From Luteibacter mycovicinus (lineage in GTDB: Bacteria > Pseudomonadota > Gammaproteobacteria > Xanthomonadales > Rhodanobacteraceae), in assembly GCF_000745235.1 (NCBI RefSeq), contig NZ_JQNL01000001.1, forward strand, positions 2,418,001-2,482,000: a DNA stretch of 64,000 nucleotides, given 5' to 3'. Shown here in pieces: positions 36,501 to 44,111 of this stretch; the stretch's first letter is position 1, and each line of letters starts with the position of its first letter. A program made the translations under genes and the position numbers. The notes beneath the pieces were generated by a model. The model worked only from the letters and a program-made list of their open reading frames with translations. It did no database searches and had not been told where the DNA came from.

Positions 36501-39500
36501 ACAACTACACGATCGTCCAGCCCACGGACGTCCGCGCCGACATCACGGCGAAGGCGATCGCGGTGGCCGCCACCGGCGTGAACAAGGTCTATGACGGCAC
36601 CACGGCGTCGGGCGCCACGCTCGGCAGCGCTGGCCTGGCACCGGGCGACAAGGTGACGTTCAGTGCGTCGACCAACACCTTCGATACCAGGGACGCGGGC
36701 GACGGCAAGCTGGTGTCACTCACCGGCATCACCGCAAGTGGCGCCGACGCCGCCAACTACACGCTCAGCAATACGGCGGCCACGACGCATGCGAACATCA
36801 CGCCTTACATCATCAGCCTGACGGGCACGCGTGCCTACGACCAGACGACGTCGGTGGCGGCGAGTCTTTTCGGTACCAACGGCGTGGTCAACGGGGTGAA
36901 CGGCGAGAAGCTGGTCCTCACCGGCGCCGGCACGACCAGCTCGAAGAACGTCGGCACCTATAACCGGGCGGCCGATGGCACGGGTAATCTGGGGCTGGGA
37001 AGCCTCGCGCTGACGGGCATCGATACGGCGAGCGCGGGCAACTACTCGCTCGCCGGTGGTGTGGATCGCTTCGTCATCACGCCGTATGCGCTGACCGTGA
37101 CGGCAACGGGCGTCGACAAGGTCTACGATGCCTCGCGCACCGCGTCGGTGTCGCTGGCGGGGGATCACATCTTCAGCGGCGACGATCTGAGCCTCGGTTA
37201 CACGGGTGCGCTGTTCAGCGACAAGAACGCCGGCGCGAACAAGTCGATCGCCGTGACGGGGATCGGTGCGTCGGGAGCCGATGCAGGCAACTACACCGTG
37301 AACACCACGGCATCCGCCATCGCCAGGATCAGCCCGAAGAACATCACGGGCAGCATCGTCGCCGACAGCCGCACCTACGACACCACGACGAACGCGACCA
37401 CGCACGGTACGCTCACCGGCGTCATTTCCGGCGACAGCCTGTCGTACAGCTCGACCACCGGCAGCTTTGCGGACAAGAACGCTGGCGCTGACAAGACGGT
37501 GACCGTATCGGGCGTACTGGCCGGCAACGATCTGAACAACTACGTCGTCACCGCCAACACGACGACGACGGCGTCGATCGCCAGGGCCAGCGTCATCGTG
37601 AGTACGGTCGCGAGCGACAAGGTTTACGACGGCAACACGGGCGCCTCGAGCGTACTGTCCGCCAGTGGCGTGCTCGGCAGCGACGTCGTCACCTTTTCCA
37701 GCAGCGGGGCCAGCTTCGACGACGCCAACGCGCGTACCGGCAAGACCGTGACCACCAGCGGTATCGCCGCTGGCGGCGCCGACGCGGGCAACTACATCTG
37801 GAATACGAGCTCGACGACGCTCGCGGCGGTCACGCCGTATGTCATCGATCTGCACGGCGAGCGTGTCTACGACGGCTCGACCGTCATCGCCGCCAGCGCG
37901 TTCGCCGGCGACTTCCAGGTGGACGGCATCAACGGCGACACCCTTACGCTCTCGGGCGCGGGGTCGGTCGCCGACAAGAATGTCGGGACCGGGAAGGGCC
38001 TCGTGTCGCTGGGTACGCTCGGCCTGCAGGGCAACGGCAGCGCGCTGTCGACCAACTACACGCTGGTCGGTGGTTCGCACTGGGCGACCATCACGCCGAA
38101 GCAGATCACCGTCGACGCGCAGGGCTCCACGAAGGTCTACGACGCGAATACGCTGGCCACCGCCGCGCTGTCGTCCACGGGCGTCATCGGTGGCGATCAG
38201 GTGGTCTTCAACGGCACCGGCGCGCTCTATGACACGAAGAACGTCGGCACTGGCAAGACGGTTACCGTCACCGGCATCTCGGCCTCCGGTACCGACGCCG
38301 CCAACTACACGTATAACGCGACGGCGCTGACCACCGGCGACATTACGCCCTTGACCGTGCTCGGCACGATCGGCGCTCACGACAAGACCTACGACGGGAC
38401 CACCACGGCGCAGACGCAGGGAGCGCTGACCGGTGTACTCGCCGGCGACGATCTCGGTATCGCATCCCGCGGCGACTTCGTCGACAAGAACGCGGGCACG
38501 GCCAGGACGGTGAACGTCGCCGGTACCCTCACGGGTGTCGATGCGGGCAACTACACGCTGAGCAGCAACGGCACGACCACCGCCGACATCGGCAAGGTCG
38601 TGCTCGATCTGACCGGTACCCGCGTCTACGACGCGACGGCCATCGCCGGTGCCGCGATGTTCGGCAACCAGGGCGTGATCGCCGGTATCGCGGGTGAGTC
38701 GCTGACGCTCTCCGGCGCCGGCGTGCTGGCCAGCAAAAACGTCGCGACCCAGCGTGCGCTGTCCGGTCTGGGCACGCTCGCGTTGACGGGCAACGGCACC
38801 ACGCTCGCCGACAACTACACGCTGGTCGGTGGCCGCGATGTGGCGACGGTCACGCCGCTGGGCATCACCGCCGGCATCGCTGCCGACGACAAGGTCTATG
38901 ACGGCGGCACCGGCGCGGTGACGCATGGGACGCTCACCGGCGTGCTCGCCGGTGACCAGGTCGGCCTCTCGACCTCGGGGAGCTTCGTCGACAAGAACGC
39001 GGGCAACGGCAAGACGGTGAACGTGACCAGCGGTATCGCCGGCGGCGACGCATCGAACTACGCGCTGACCTTCAATCCGCAGGCCACGGCCAGCATCACA
39101 AAGCGTTCCGTCGTCGTCACCGCGGTCGGTACCGACAAGTACTTCGATGGCAACAGCACCGACCGCGCGTTGCTCGGTGCCAGCGGCATCCTGCCGGGTG
39201 ACGTGGTGAACTTCGTCGCGGGAAGCGCGCTCTTCGCCGATCCGGCGGTCGGTCTGCGCAAGCCGGTGTCGGTCAGCGATATCGGCGCGACCGGCGTGGA
39301 TGCGGGCAATTACGCGTTCAACACGACGGCCGACACGGTGGCGAACATCAACCAGAACTCGTCGCAGGGTGCCTCGGCTACCGCGCTGACGCAGATCGAT
39401 GCGGTGCTCAATCCGGACGCGATCGCTACGCCTTACGGTGTCGCCTCCAACGTCACCGTGGGTCAGTACAGCGGCAACCACAAGAAGACGCGTCAGCCGG

Positions 39501-39595
39501 TGGAGAAGAACGCGCAGCGCGCGGACTTCGTGCCGGGCCTCTCCCTGCAGGTGGTCGAGGGCGGCGTACGCGCGCCGGCGGATGCGATGCATTGA
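30542..39595 (+). CDS. TpsA filamentous-haemagglutinin-type exoprotein with YDG repeats (3,017 aa)
   Basis: Very large secreted adhesin of the two-partner secretion pathway. It opens with an extended signal peptide region (MNRIYRLCWN ... ASELARN, then hydrophobic residues 41-60). The TPS/haemagglutination-activity domain (about 62-330) contains the hallmark INPNGVLFG at 141-149, needed for recognition by TpsB. From about residue 545 to 2,940 the protein consists of 27 YDG-type repeats (KVYDGNT, RTYDTTT and similar, each followed by ...KNVGTGK... and ...NY.L...). The C-terminal tail (HKKTRQPVEKNAQ...) has no toxin domain, so a CdiA-like role is unlikely; adhesion or biofilm formation is the expected function. 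tpsB follows after 52 bp. Long antisense frames here are codon-bias artefacts. Confidence 0.93.
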   Translation: MNRIYRLCWNVATCQWVAASELARNSRPAVAGGSLSRAPRLAAIAVAVSLALSATGAAQAGQTGGQVSAGIGTIHTDGTTTTINQTTQRLSLNWQTFDIGANETVNFVQPGSDAIAVNRILGNKASDIYGHLNANGQVWLINPNGVLFGEGAQVNVGGLVASTLDTSDDALTSGTRTFSGNGKGSVVNKGSLRAASGGYIALLGNSVSNQGTVSAQLGTVAMGGGSAITLTFDGSRLMHLQVDRSTLDNLVENRQLVQADGGRVFMTAGAADSLLASTVNNTGVVRAQTVENHNGQIVLLGGMKAGHVNVEGTLDASAPNGGDGGTIETSGAYAHIGAAAITASAPKGKSGTWLVDPYDLTIDATAANTISTTLNGGTSVTEQTTATGASGQGVTNASGSGDITVNAPIAWTNASATLTLDAYRAVNVNSAITGAGGVVIKANGNGGNGNITLGTAGTIAGGTGVTLTAANQFINNAGASALSSASGKWLVYSASPTSDTRGGLTPQFIQYNAGAGATPQGTGNGFLYQLAPTVAITALTGTVEKAYDGTTAASLTDANFTRTGLVDGNTMRAVAGTYASKDAASGIVVTAPSATSAYTFADATGAIPVYGYTVTGTGQTASIGLIDPKQLGIAIVNNPTKTYNGTQTATLTSSNYLTSGLVSGESITFSQPNSVLYDSASAGAVNITANFVASNFVAANGTNLANYALPTVATGMGTINKAKVQLSGLIGTDKIYDGSAVDTLDKSRASIFGVISGDTADATLDTSAGAGLFANANAGNGKSVTATGFQLVGSKASNYDLVLQSDITASITPRALTINGVSAVSKDYDATTAAALLLQNPQLVGVVGSDAATVSLVTTGGTGTFASKNVGTGIAVSASGFSLAGNGLGNYTLTQPTGLSANIAQRHLDLSIIGNPTRLYNGTTTANLVEGNVQIVGLQGGETATVKQASSASYDSANAGSRTVTAHLEGSDFTLGNGASLSNYSFTSDIVGAGTIAKAPLTWTIVGNPSRQYDGTTAATLNASNYQVYGFIAGEGATVNQTVGTYSDKDVGTRDVTAAVGTNNFVATGSTLLSNYVLPTSISGYGTITQRDLGALSVVISGNPTRAYDGTLLATLIAGSPTSGGDYTITVNDPARAFAPGEGVYITKTTGTYASKNVGRQPVSVSLADADYTPYGGTDLSNYTPLPTAAYGTGEITPALLTAAIINTPTKVYNGTTYISLTADDYAISGFANGEGAQIVPSKFVDFDNRNVGTGKTITAQMATTSYLANSGTDLSNYTLDLTATGPGSITAAPLYILGVSAVNKTYDTTTAATLNSAGASLVGLVADDARNGTVTLTRGTTGTFATADAGTGKAVTPLGFSISGSDAGNYALQPLTGLTATINPYTLTLTGITAINKTYDGNTTIGLNSSGAVLGGVFSSDQGNVALDATGATGTVRSANAISGQAVTVTGLGLSGSRASNYRIDQFSGLTADIARRAVTASITGNPTKPYDGSDSVTLLASDYTLDGFVTGQGATIPQSSTANYVTVNAGSHIGLKSTLSVSDFVADSGTNLSNYSLPTAATGTLGTITPFIINLMSTRVYDATVGADASLFTSGGTVAGVNGEKLTLTGSGNLVTKNVGSKRAFADFGTLTLGASGGSTASNYTLAGGIDWVTITPASLTVINTTAADKVYDGNTVAQLSGATLQGVLGSDAVTLDGATTATGTFASKNVGTRGVTTSMQVTGNDATNYVVIQPTDISATISAKAITATATAQNKQYDGTTAATTALASAGVVVGDTVTFASTSSNFDGKDVQDGRTVTVNGITKGGGDAGNYTLSNNSATATANITPRVLNLSGSRTYDTTTTASAGTLSLGNLVSGESLVLGGAGTLSSKNVGTYKNGAGFDASGLTLGNNGAYLASNYTLTGGTYNYTVNKATLRVTGTFADSRTYDGTRDAALHGSVLEGVLGADVVTMTNTALGTFDTKNVGTNKVVTTAIGIDGADKNNYTIVQPTDVRADITAKAIAVAATGVNKVYDGTTASGATLGSAGLAPGDKVTFSASTNTFDTRDAGDGKLVSLTGITASGADAANYTLSNTAATTHANITPYIISLTGTRAYDQTTSVAASLFGTNGVVNGVNGEKLVLTGAGTTSSKNVGTYNRAADGTGNLGLGSLALTGIDTASAGNYSLAGGVDRFVITPYALTVTATGVDKVYDASRTASVSLAGDHIFSGDDLSLGYTGALFSDKNAGANKSIAVTGIGASGADAGNYTVNTTASAIARISPKNITGSIVADSRTYDTTTNATTHGTLTGVISGDSLSYSSTTGSFADKNAGADKTVTVSGVLAGNDLNNYVVTANTTTTASIARASVIVSTVASDKVYDGNTGASSVLSASGVLGSDVVTFSSSGASFDDANARTGKTVTTSGIAAGGADAGNYIWNTSSTTLAAVTPYVIDLHGERVYDGSTVIAASAFAGDFQVDGINGDTLTLSGAGSVADKNVGTGKGLVSLGTLGLQGNGSALSTNYTLVGGSHWATITPKQITVDAQGSTKVYDANTLATAALSSTGVIGGDQVVFNGTGALYDTKNVGTGKTVTVTGISASGTDAANYTYNATALTTGDITPLTVLGTIGAHDKTYDGTTTAQTQGALTGVLAGDDLGIASRGDFVDKNAGTARTVNVAGTLTGVDAGNYTLSSNGTTTADIGKVVLDLTGTRVYDATAIAGAAMFGNQGVIAGIAGESLTLSGAGVLASKNVATQRALSGLGTLALTGNGTTLADNYTLVGGRDVATVTPLGITAGIAADDKVYDGGTGAVTHGTLTGVLAGDQVGLSTSGSFVDKNAGNGKTVNVTSGIAGGDASNYALTFNPQATASITKRSVVVTAVGTDKYFDGNSTDRALLGASGILPGDVVNFVAGSALFADPAVGLRKPVSVSDIGATGVDAGNYAFNTTADTVANINQNSSQGASATALTQIDAVLNPDAIATPYGVASNVTVGQYSGNHKKTRQPVEKNAQRADFVPGLSLQVVEGGVRAPADAMH
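32168..39340 (+). repeat. Array of 27 YDG-domain repeats within the TpsA gene
   Basis: I counted 27 motif copies of the form [KR]-x-Y-[DN]-[GTAQ]-x-T/S, spaced by about 75-100 codons. Two alternating styles are visible: short units ending ASITKR/DITAKAI and longer 'G(S/T)RVYD ... GVNGEKL.L.GAG' units. Repeats are diverged at DNA level, so this is an old array rather than a recent expansion. Confidence 0.8.
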
Positions 39596-39647
39596 TGCGT
39601 CGCTCCGCCGCCTCCGACCTCCCTTTTCCTTTTGTAACGGCTTATCG

Positions 39648-41327
39648 ATGAAGACAGTCTCGTTTCCCCGCGGCACCGCGCACGTTCTCGGTGCGTGCAT
39701 TCTCCTTGCTCTGGCCGGCGGCGCGCAGGCACAGACGCGCGCGCCTCAGACCGGCGACCTGCTGCGTCAGCTGCCGGCGCCGCCGCAGCCGACGCGCAGC
39801 GACGACACCGGCCTGAAAGTCGCCCCGGTCGTCGCCGAAGCCACCAGCGACAGCGCACCGTTCCACGTCACGACGATCGAGGTGACCGGTGCCACGTTGC
39901 TTCCGGCGGCCGATGTGCACGCCCTGGTCGCGCCGGGCGAGGGCCGCGATCTCACGCTGTCCCAGCTCAACGAACTGGCGGCGAAGATTACCGCCGCCTA
40001 TCGCGACAAGGGTTACCCGCTGACGATCGCCTATGTGCCGGCGCAGACGCTGTCGGGCGGCACGGTGCGCATCGCCGTGCAGGAAGCACGGCTGGGCAAG
40101 GTCACGCTGGAGAATCACAGCACCACGCACGACGGTCCGTTGCAGGCGACGCTCGATCCGCTGAGCAGCGGTATGCCGATCTCCTCGCACGGTTTCGATC
40201 GCAGCCTGCTGTTGTTCGGTGACATTCCGGGTGTGACGGAGAGCTCGGTGCTGCGTCCGGGCGACGAGCCGGGCACCTCCGACCTGGCCGTACGTGCGGA
40301 TGACCGTCCGCGCTACACGGGTCTGGTCGCACTCGACGACTACGGCAACCGATACACCGGCCGCGCGCGGGCGACCGGTACGTTCAGCGTCAACAGCCTG
40401 CTGCACCAGGGCGACGTGCTCGATGCCACGGCGCTCAGCGCCGGCTCCAACATGAACTACGGACGCCTGGGCTACCGCTACCTGCTCAATGGCCAGGGCA
40501 CCGTGGTCGGCGCGGCGGTCTCCTCGCTCGACTACAAGCTCAAGGGCGATCTGCGCGTGCTCGACGCACACGGCACGGCCCAGGTGGCGAGCGTATTCGT
40601 CAGCCAGCCCATCATCCGTTCCACGGAAGGCAACCTGTACGGTCAGCTCGGCTACGACCGCCGCCGCCTCAACGACATGATCGACATCGTCGACGTGCGT
40701 ACGCGGCGTCACACGAACGGCTGGACGGCCACGCTCGCCGGCGACCAGCGCGACATGCATGGCGTGACCAACTTCAGCCTGGCCGCGACCTACGGCCGGC
40801 TGGGCTTCGACGACGCGTTCGCCGAGTTCGTCGACGCGATCAGCGCGCAGACCAAGGGCCACTACCTGAAGTACTCGCTGTCCATCGCCCGGCTGCAGCA
40901 GCTGTCGGAGAACAACGCGATCTACGTCGGCTTCCAGGGCCAGTGGGCGAACAAGAACGTCGACACCGCCGAGCAGTTCTATCTCGGTGGCGCCAACAAC
41001 GTCCGCGGCTACGACACCGGCGCACTGGCCGGCACGCAGGGTCAGATGCTCAACCTGGAATATCGCCGTACGCTGCATCCCGGCATGCCGGGTACGTGGA
41101 TCGCGATGGCCTTCGTCGACGGCGGTCGCGTATCCATCTATAAGGACACGTTCGCGCCGGGTACCAACAGCGTTCACACGCAGGACGCCGGTCTGGGTCT
41201 GCGCTGGCAGGGTGAGAACCAGTGGTCGGTCAGCGCCGACGTCGCCCACCCGATCGGCGCTCGTCCCGCGATCGTCGGCGAGACGCACGACGTCCGCGCC
41301 TGGGTACAGATTCAGAAGGGCTTCTGA
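39648..41327 (+). CDS. TpsB outer-membrane transporter of the ShlB/FhaC/HecB family
   Basis: A 559-residue outer-membrane protein that exports the TpsA partner. After a signal peptide (MKTVSFPRGTAHVLGACILLALAGGAQAQ) comes a Pro-rich linker, then POTRA domains (FHVTTIEVTGATLLPAADVHALV ... YPLTIAYVPAQTL; next GTVRIAVQEARLGKVTLEN) that bind the TPS domain. The last 330 residues form the 16-strand barrel, with the conserved loop-6 motif NVRGYDTG and a C-terminal aromatic strand ending VQIQKGF. ATG 39648 begins the signal peptide. It lies 52 bp after tpsA in one operon and its 3' end overlaps that of the convergent MFS gene by 16 bp. Confidence 0.94.
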   Translation: MKTVSFPRGTAHVLGACILLALAGGAQAQTRAPQTGDLLRQLPAPPQPTRSDDTGLKVAPVVAEATSDSAPFHVTTIEVTGATLLPAADVHALVAPGEGRDLTLSQLNELAAKITAAYRDKGYPLTIAYVPAQTLSGGTVRIAVQEARLGKVTLENHSTTHDGPLQATLDPLSSGMPISSHGFDRSLLLFGDIPGVTESSVLRPGDEPGTSDLAVRADDRPRYTGLVALDDYGNRYTGRARATGTFSVNSLLHQGDVLDATALSAGSNMNYGRLGYRYLLNGQGTVVGAAVSSLDYKLKGDLRVLDAHGTAQVASVFVSQPIIRSTEGNLYGQLGYDRRRLNDMIDIVDVRTRRHTNGWTATLAGDQRDMHGVTNFSLAATYGRLGFDDAFAEFVDAISAQTKGHYLKYSLSIARLQQLSENNAIYVGFQGQWANKNVDTAEQFYLGGANNVRGYDTGALAGTQGQMLNLEYRRTLHPGMPGTWIAMAFVDGGRVSIYKDTFAPGTNSVHTQDAGLGLRWQGENQWSVSADVAHPIGARPAIVGETHDVRAWVQIQKGF

Positions 41328-42868
41328 CGCTCGTCCGGCGTGTCGCGGATCGTGATGGCGGCCGCGACCGCCGCCATCACGGCGAGCGCCGCCGACAGCC
41401 ACATGACGTGGCGAAAGCCGACGACGAAGGCCTCGCCCACCATACGGCGGGCCGCGGCCGAACCGGGCGGCAGCTCGATGCCGGCGAGTTTCGCCTTCTG
41501 CGCGAAGATCGTTTCGACGAGCTCGCTGGGCAGGCGCGTATGCATGCGTGCCGACTCCAGCGCCATGTCGAACCCATGCGTCAGCACGACACCGAACAGG
41601 GCGATGGCGAGCAGCCCCGCTACGCGCGACACGGCGTTGTTGATGCCGGACGCCGTGCCGGCCAGCGAGGGAGCAAGCGCGTTCATCACGGTGGTGGTCA
41701 GTGGCGCGATGGTGATGCTCATGCCGAGGCCGAGCACGACGGCCGCCCGAAAGAAGGTCGTCCAGTACGAGCCGCCCACACCGGGAACCGTGTAAAGCGC
41801 GAAGCCGGCGGCAGCCACGGTCGGACCGACGATCAGCGGCAGGCGCGCGCCGACCACGTCCACCAGGCGCCCGCTCCAGCGCGACAGCACGAACATGATG
41901 GCGACAAAGGGCAGCAAGGAGGCACCGGCGGCGGTGGCCCCGTAGCCCTGCACCTGAATCAGGTTCAGCGGAACGAAGAACATGCTGCCACCCAGCGCGG
42001 CATACAGCAGAAGGGTCAGGATATTGGCACCCGCGAACCGCCGGTCGCGAAAGAGGCCGAGTGGCAGCATGGGCGCGGCGACGCGTCGCTCGACGATGAC
42101 GAAGGCGATCAGCGCCGCGATGCCGGTGAGTGCCGCCAGCACGACATCGACGGCCGTCCACCCTTCTATCTGTGCTTCGATCAACGCATAAACGATACCC
42201 GCGAGACCGACTGTCGCCAGACACGCTCCCGCGATGTCGACCCGGCCCGTCGTCGCGCCACGGCTTTCCGGCACATGGGCGTGACAGATCGCCACCAGCG
42301 CGATACCCAGCGGAAGGTTGATCAGAAACGCCCAGTGCCACGACACGTGTTCGACGAGAAAGCCGCCGAGCACGGGACCGATGGCGGCGGTGACGCCACT
42401 GAAGGCCGACCATGTGCCGATCGCCGCACCGCGCAGATTTTTCGGGTAGGCCGAGGTGATCAGGGAGAGGCTGCCGGGCACCAGCAATGCCGCGCCCAGG
42501 CCTTGCACCGCCCGGGCCCCGACCAGCCAGCCGATGCCCGGCGAGGCCGCGCAGGCCGCGGAGGCGAGGGTGAATACGATGGCGCCGAGCGCGAACACGC
42601 GGCGTCGACCGAAGCGATCGCCCAGTACGCCGCCCACCAGCAGGAGTGCCGACAACAGCAGCGCATAGGCTTCCATGACCCACTGCGCATCCGCGGTGTT
42701 CGCCTGCATGGCACGCTGAATCGCAGGGAGCGCCACGTTGACGATGGTGCCGTCGACGAAGGCCATGCCCGAACCGACGATAGCGGCGACCAGGGTCCAG
42801 CGTCGCGCCGCCGCGGAGCAGGGGACGGCGTCGACCTCGTCTCCGGAGGGATGGTCGGTCGGGATCAT
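41312..42868 (-). CDS. MFS multidrug efflux transporter, DHA2 (EmrB/QacA) family
   Basis: A 518-residue inner-membrane drug:proton antiporter, predicted 14 helices. Family signatures are FVDGTIVNVALPAIQRAM in helix 1 (DHA2 motif D), LGDRFGRRRVF in the first cytoplasmic loop (motif A), ARAVQGLGAALLVPGSLSLI (motif B) and GPVLGGFLVEHVSWHWAFLINLPLG (motif C, antiporter). Substrates are not predictable. It lacks an adjacent EmrA membrane-fusion gene, so it probably acts alone in the inner membrane. ATG 42868 starts MIPTDHPSGDEVDA before the first helix. It is divergent, across 95 bp, from a 43-residue gene. Confidence 0.92.
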   Translation of the reverse strand: MIPTDHPSGDEVDAVPCSAAARRWTLVAAIVGSGMAFVDGTIVNVALPAIQRAMQANTADAQWVMEAYALLLSALLLVGGVLGDRFGRRRVFALGAIVFTLASAACAASPGIGWLVGARAVQGLGAALLVPGSLSLITSAYPKNLRGAAIGTWSAFSGVTAAIGPVLGGFLVEHVSWHWAFLINLPLGIALVAICHAHVPESRGATTGRVDIAGACLATVGLAGIVYALIEAQIEGWTAVDVVLAALTGIAALIAFVIVERRVAAPMLPLGLFRDRRFAGANILTLLLYAALGGSMFFVPLNLIQVQGYGATAAGASLLPFVAIMFVLSRWSGRLVDVVGARLPLIVGPTVAAAGFALYTVPGVGGSYWTTFFRAAVVLGLGMSITIAPLTTTVMNALAPSLAGTASGINNAVSRVAGLLAIALFGVVLTHGFDMALESARMHTRLPSELVETIFAQKAKLAGIELPPGSAAARRMVGEAFVVGFRHVMWLSAALAVMAAVAAAITIRDTPDERQKPF

Positions 42869-42963
42869 GTGCGAAGGGTAGCGCGTCCACCAGGCCGTAT
42901 CTTGGACACTCTGTTGACGGCGCGAGTGCTCTGCTCGCCAGACCTGATACCCGGAGTGCGGCC

Positions 42964-43095
42964 ATGACGCATCGCGAAACGTACGACGAACCCACCACGG
43001 GCTCCGGCGATCCTGGCCACGGTGAGCAAGAATCGCCCGATGAACCCGTCAATACGGGATCGGGCGACCCCCAGCATAAGCCCGTCGATCGTTGA
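42964..43095 (+). CDS. Small acidic protein (43 aa) with an internal duplication
   Basis: Short gene read by hand: ATG 42964, stop TGA 43093-43095, with GGAG about 8 bases before the start. The product is hydrophilic and acidic and contains two copies of an EP-x-x-TGSGDP-x-H unit (residues 9-19 and 27-38), so it arose by duplication of a roughly 18-residue module. It has no hydrophobic segment and no cysteine. I do not recognise a family. It sits between the divergent MFS gene and the convergent NmrA-type gene. The ribosome site and the repeated, codon-preserving structure argue for a real gene. Confidence 0.55.
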   Translation: MTHRETYDEPTTGSGDPGHGEQESPDEPVNTGSGDPQHKPVDR

Positions 43096-43132
43096 CCTAC
43101 GGACCCTGGAACGTAGGGCAAACCACGCCTGA

Positions 43133-44011
43133 TCAGCCGCGTTGCATCGCTGCCACCGTTTCACGGACGAAGTCGCGATAGCTGCGCGGTGCGCGGCCGA
43201 GCACCGAGGTCATGATGCCGTTCGCCGAGGGCTTGGCCAGCATGCCGTCCGCGTGGAACCTCGCGAGCATCAGGCGCAGATCGTACGCCGCCCACGACGG
43301 CTGCTGGCGGGCGATGTTGGCTTCGGCGGTATCCAGGTCGTCGCCACCGTAGGCGACGGGACGTCCCAGCGCCTCGCTCCAGATCGCCGCGGCGCCTTCG
43401 CCCGTGATCGCGTCGGGACCGACCAGCTCGATGACTTCACGGGGCAGGGCGCCCGATGCGCGGCTACGGCGAAGCAACGACGCGGCGGCGACGTCGGCGA
43501 TATCGCGGGTATCCACCATCGAAACGCCCACCTTGCCCAGCGCCATCGGGTAAACCCCGTGCTGGGCGATGACGTCCTTGATGTTGGCGTCGTTCTGCAT
43601 GAAATACGACGGTCGCAGCACGGTCGCGGGCAGGTCGAACTGCTCGATCGCGCGCTCCACGGCGTACTTCACGGTGAAGTGCGGGACGTCGGTGAAGCGG
43701 TCGCCGTTGAGCACCGACAGGTAGACGATGCGCTGGATGCCCGCCTCGCGCGCCAGACCGAGGGTAGCGAGGGCCTGGGTGAGTTCATCGGGGACCACGG
43801 CGTTCAACAGGAACAGGGTGTCGACGCCCTGCAGCGCGGCGCGCATGGATGGGATGTCGGTCATATCGCCGGCGACGGACTGGACGCCGGCGGGTGCCTT
43901 GTACTTCCCGGGTGCACGGGTGAGTGCGCGGACCGGCGCGCCTTCGGCGGCCAGACGTTCGATGACGGCGGAGCCGATGCTGCCGGTGGCGCCAGTGACG
44001 AGAATGCTCAT
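43133..44011 (-). CDS. NmrA-family NAD(P)-binding reductase
   Basis: A 292-residue Rossmann protein of the atypical SDR/NmrA family. The dinucleotide motif GATGSIG is at residues 7-13 and the rest follows the family: VRALTRAPGKY, GDMTDIPSMRAALQGVDTLFLL, VYLSVLNGDRF, LRPSYFMQND and VDTRDIADVAAASLL. There is no canonical YxxxK catalytic pair, so it may be a redox sensor or quinone-type reductase. ATG 44011 (MSILVTGATG) was chosen over 44089. It is divergent from a LysR gene, as in the broken pair at 28.4-30.4 kb. This copy is intact. Confidence 0.88.
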   Translation of the reverse strand: MSILVTGATGSIGSAVIERLAAEGAPVRALTRAPGKYKAPAGVQSVAGDMTDIPSMRAALQGVDTLFLLNAVVPDELTQALATLGLAREAGIQRIVYLSVLNGDRFTDVPHFTVKYAVERAIEQFDLPATVLRPSYFMQNDANIKDVIAQHGVYPMALGKVGVSMVDTRDIADVAAASLLRRSRASGALPREVIELVGPDAITGEGAAAIWSEALGRPVAYGGDDLDTAEANIARQQPSWAAYDLRLMLARFHADGMLAKPSANGIMTSVLGRAPRSYRDFVRETVAAMQRG

Positions 44012-44052
44012 GATCGATGCCTTGGTGGTTGGGATGATCACTAATCTCGGTG

Positions 44053-44071
44053 TTTCGCATATGAGACGAAA
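44053..44071. promoter_or_regulatory. Candidate LysR operator between divergent genes
   Basis: TTTCG-N9-CGAAA inverted repeat centred in the 100-bp gap between the NmrA-type and LysR genes; shape and place fit a LysR-type recognition site. Confidence 0.4.
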
Positions 44072-44111
44072 GGCGCAACATCGGGACATCCTGTCTCGTC
44101 AGCGGAACACC

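Noticed and set aside
30542..39595. TpsA protein as a CdiA-type contact-dependent toxin
   Set aside because: The C-terminus is a short basic tail after the last repeat; there is no VENN-like pretoxin motif, no toxin domain and no small immunity gene between tpsA and tpsB.
33479..39700. Two antisense open frames of over 960 codons opposite the TpsA gene (33479-36364 and 36716-39700)
   Set aside because: Codon bias of the repeat-rich TpsA gene leaves stop-free antisense frames; their translations are low-complexity and match nothing, while the sense frame has clear domains.
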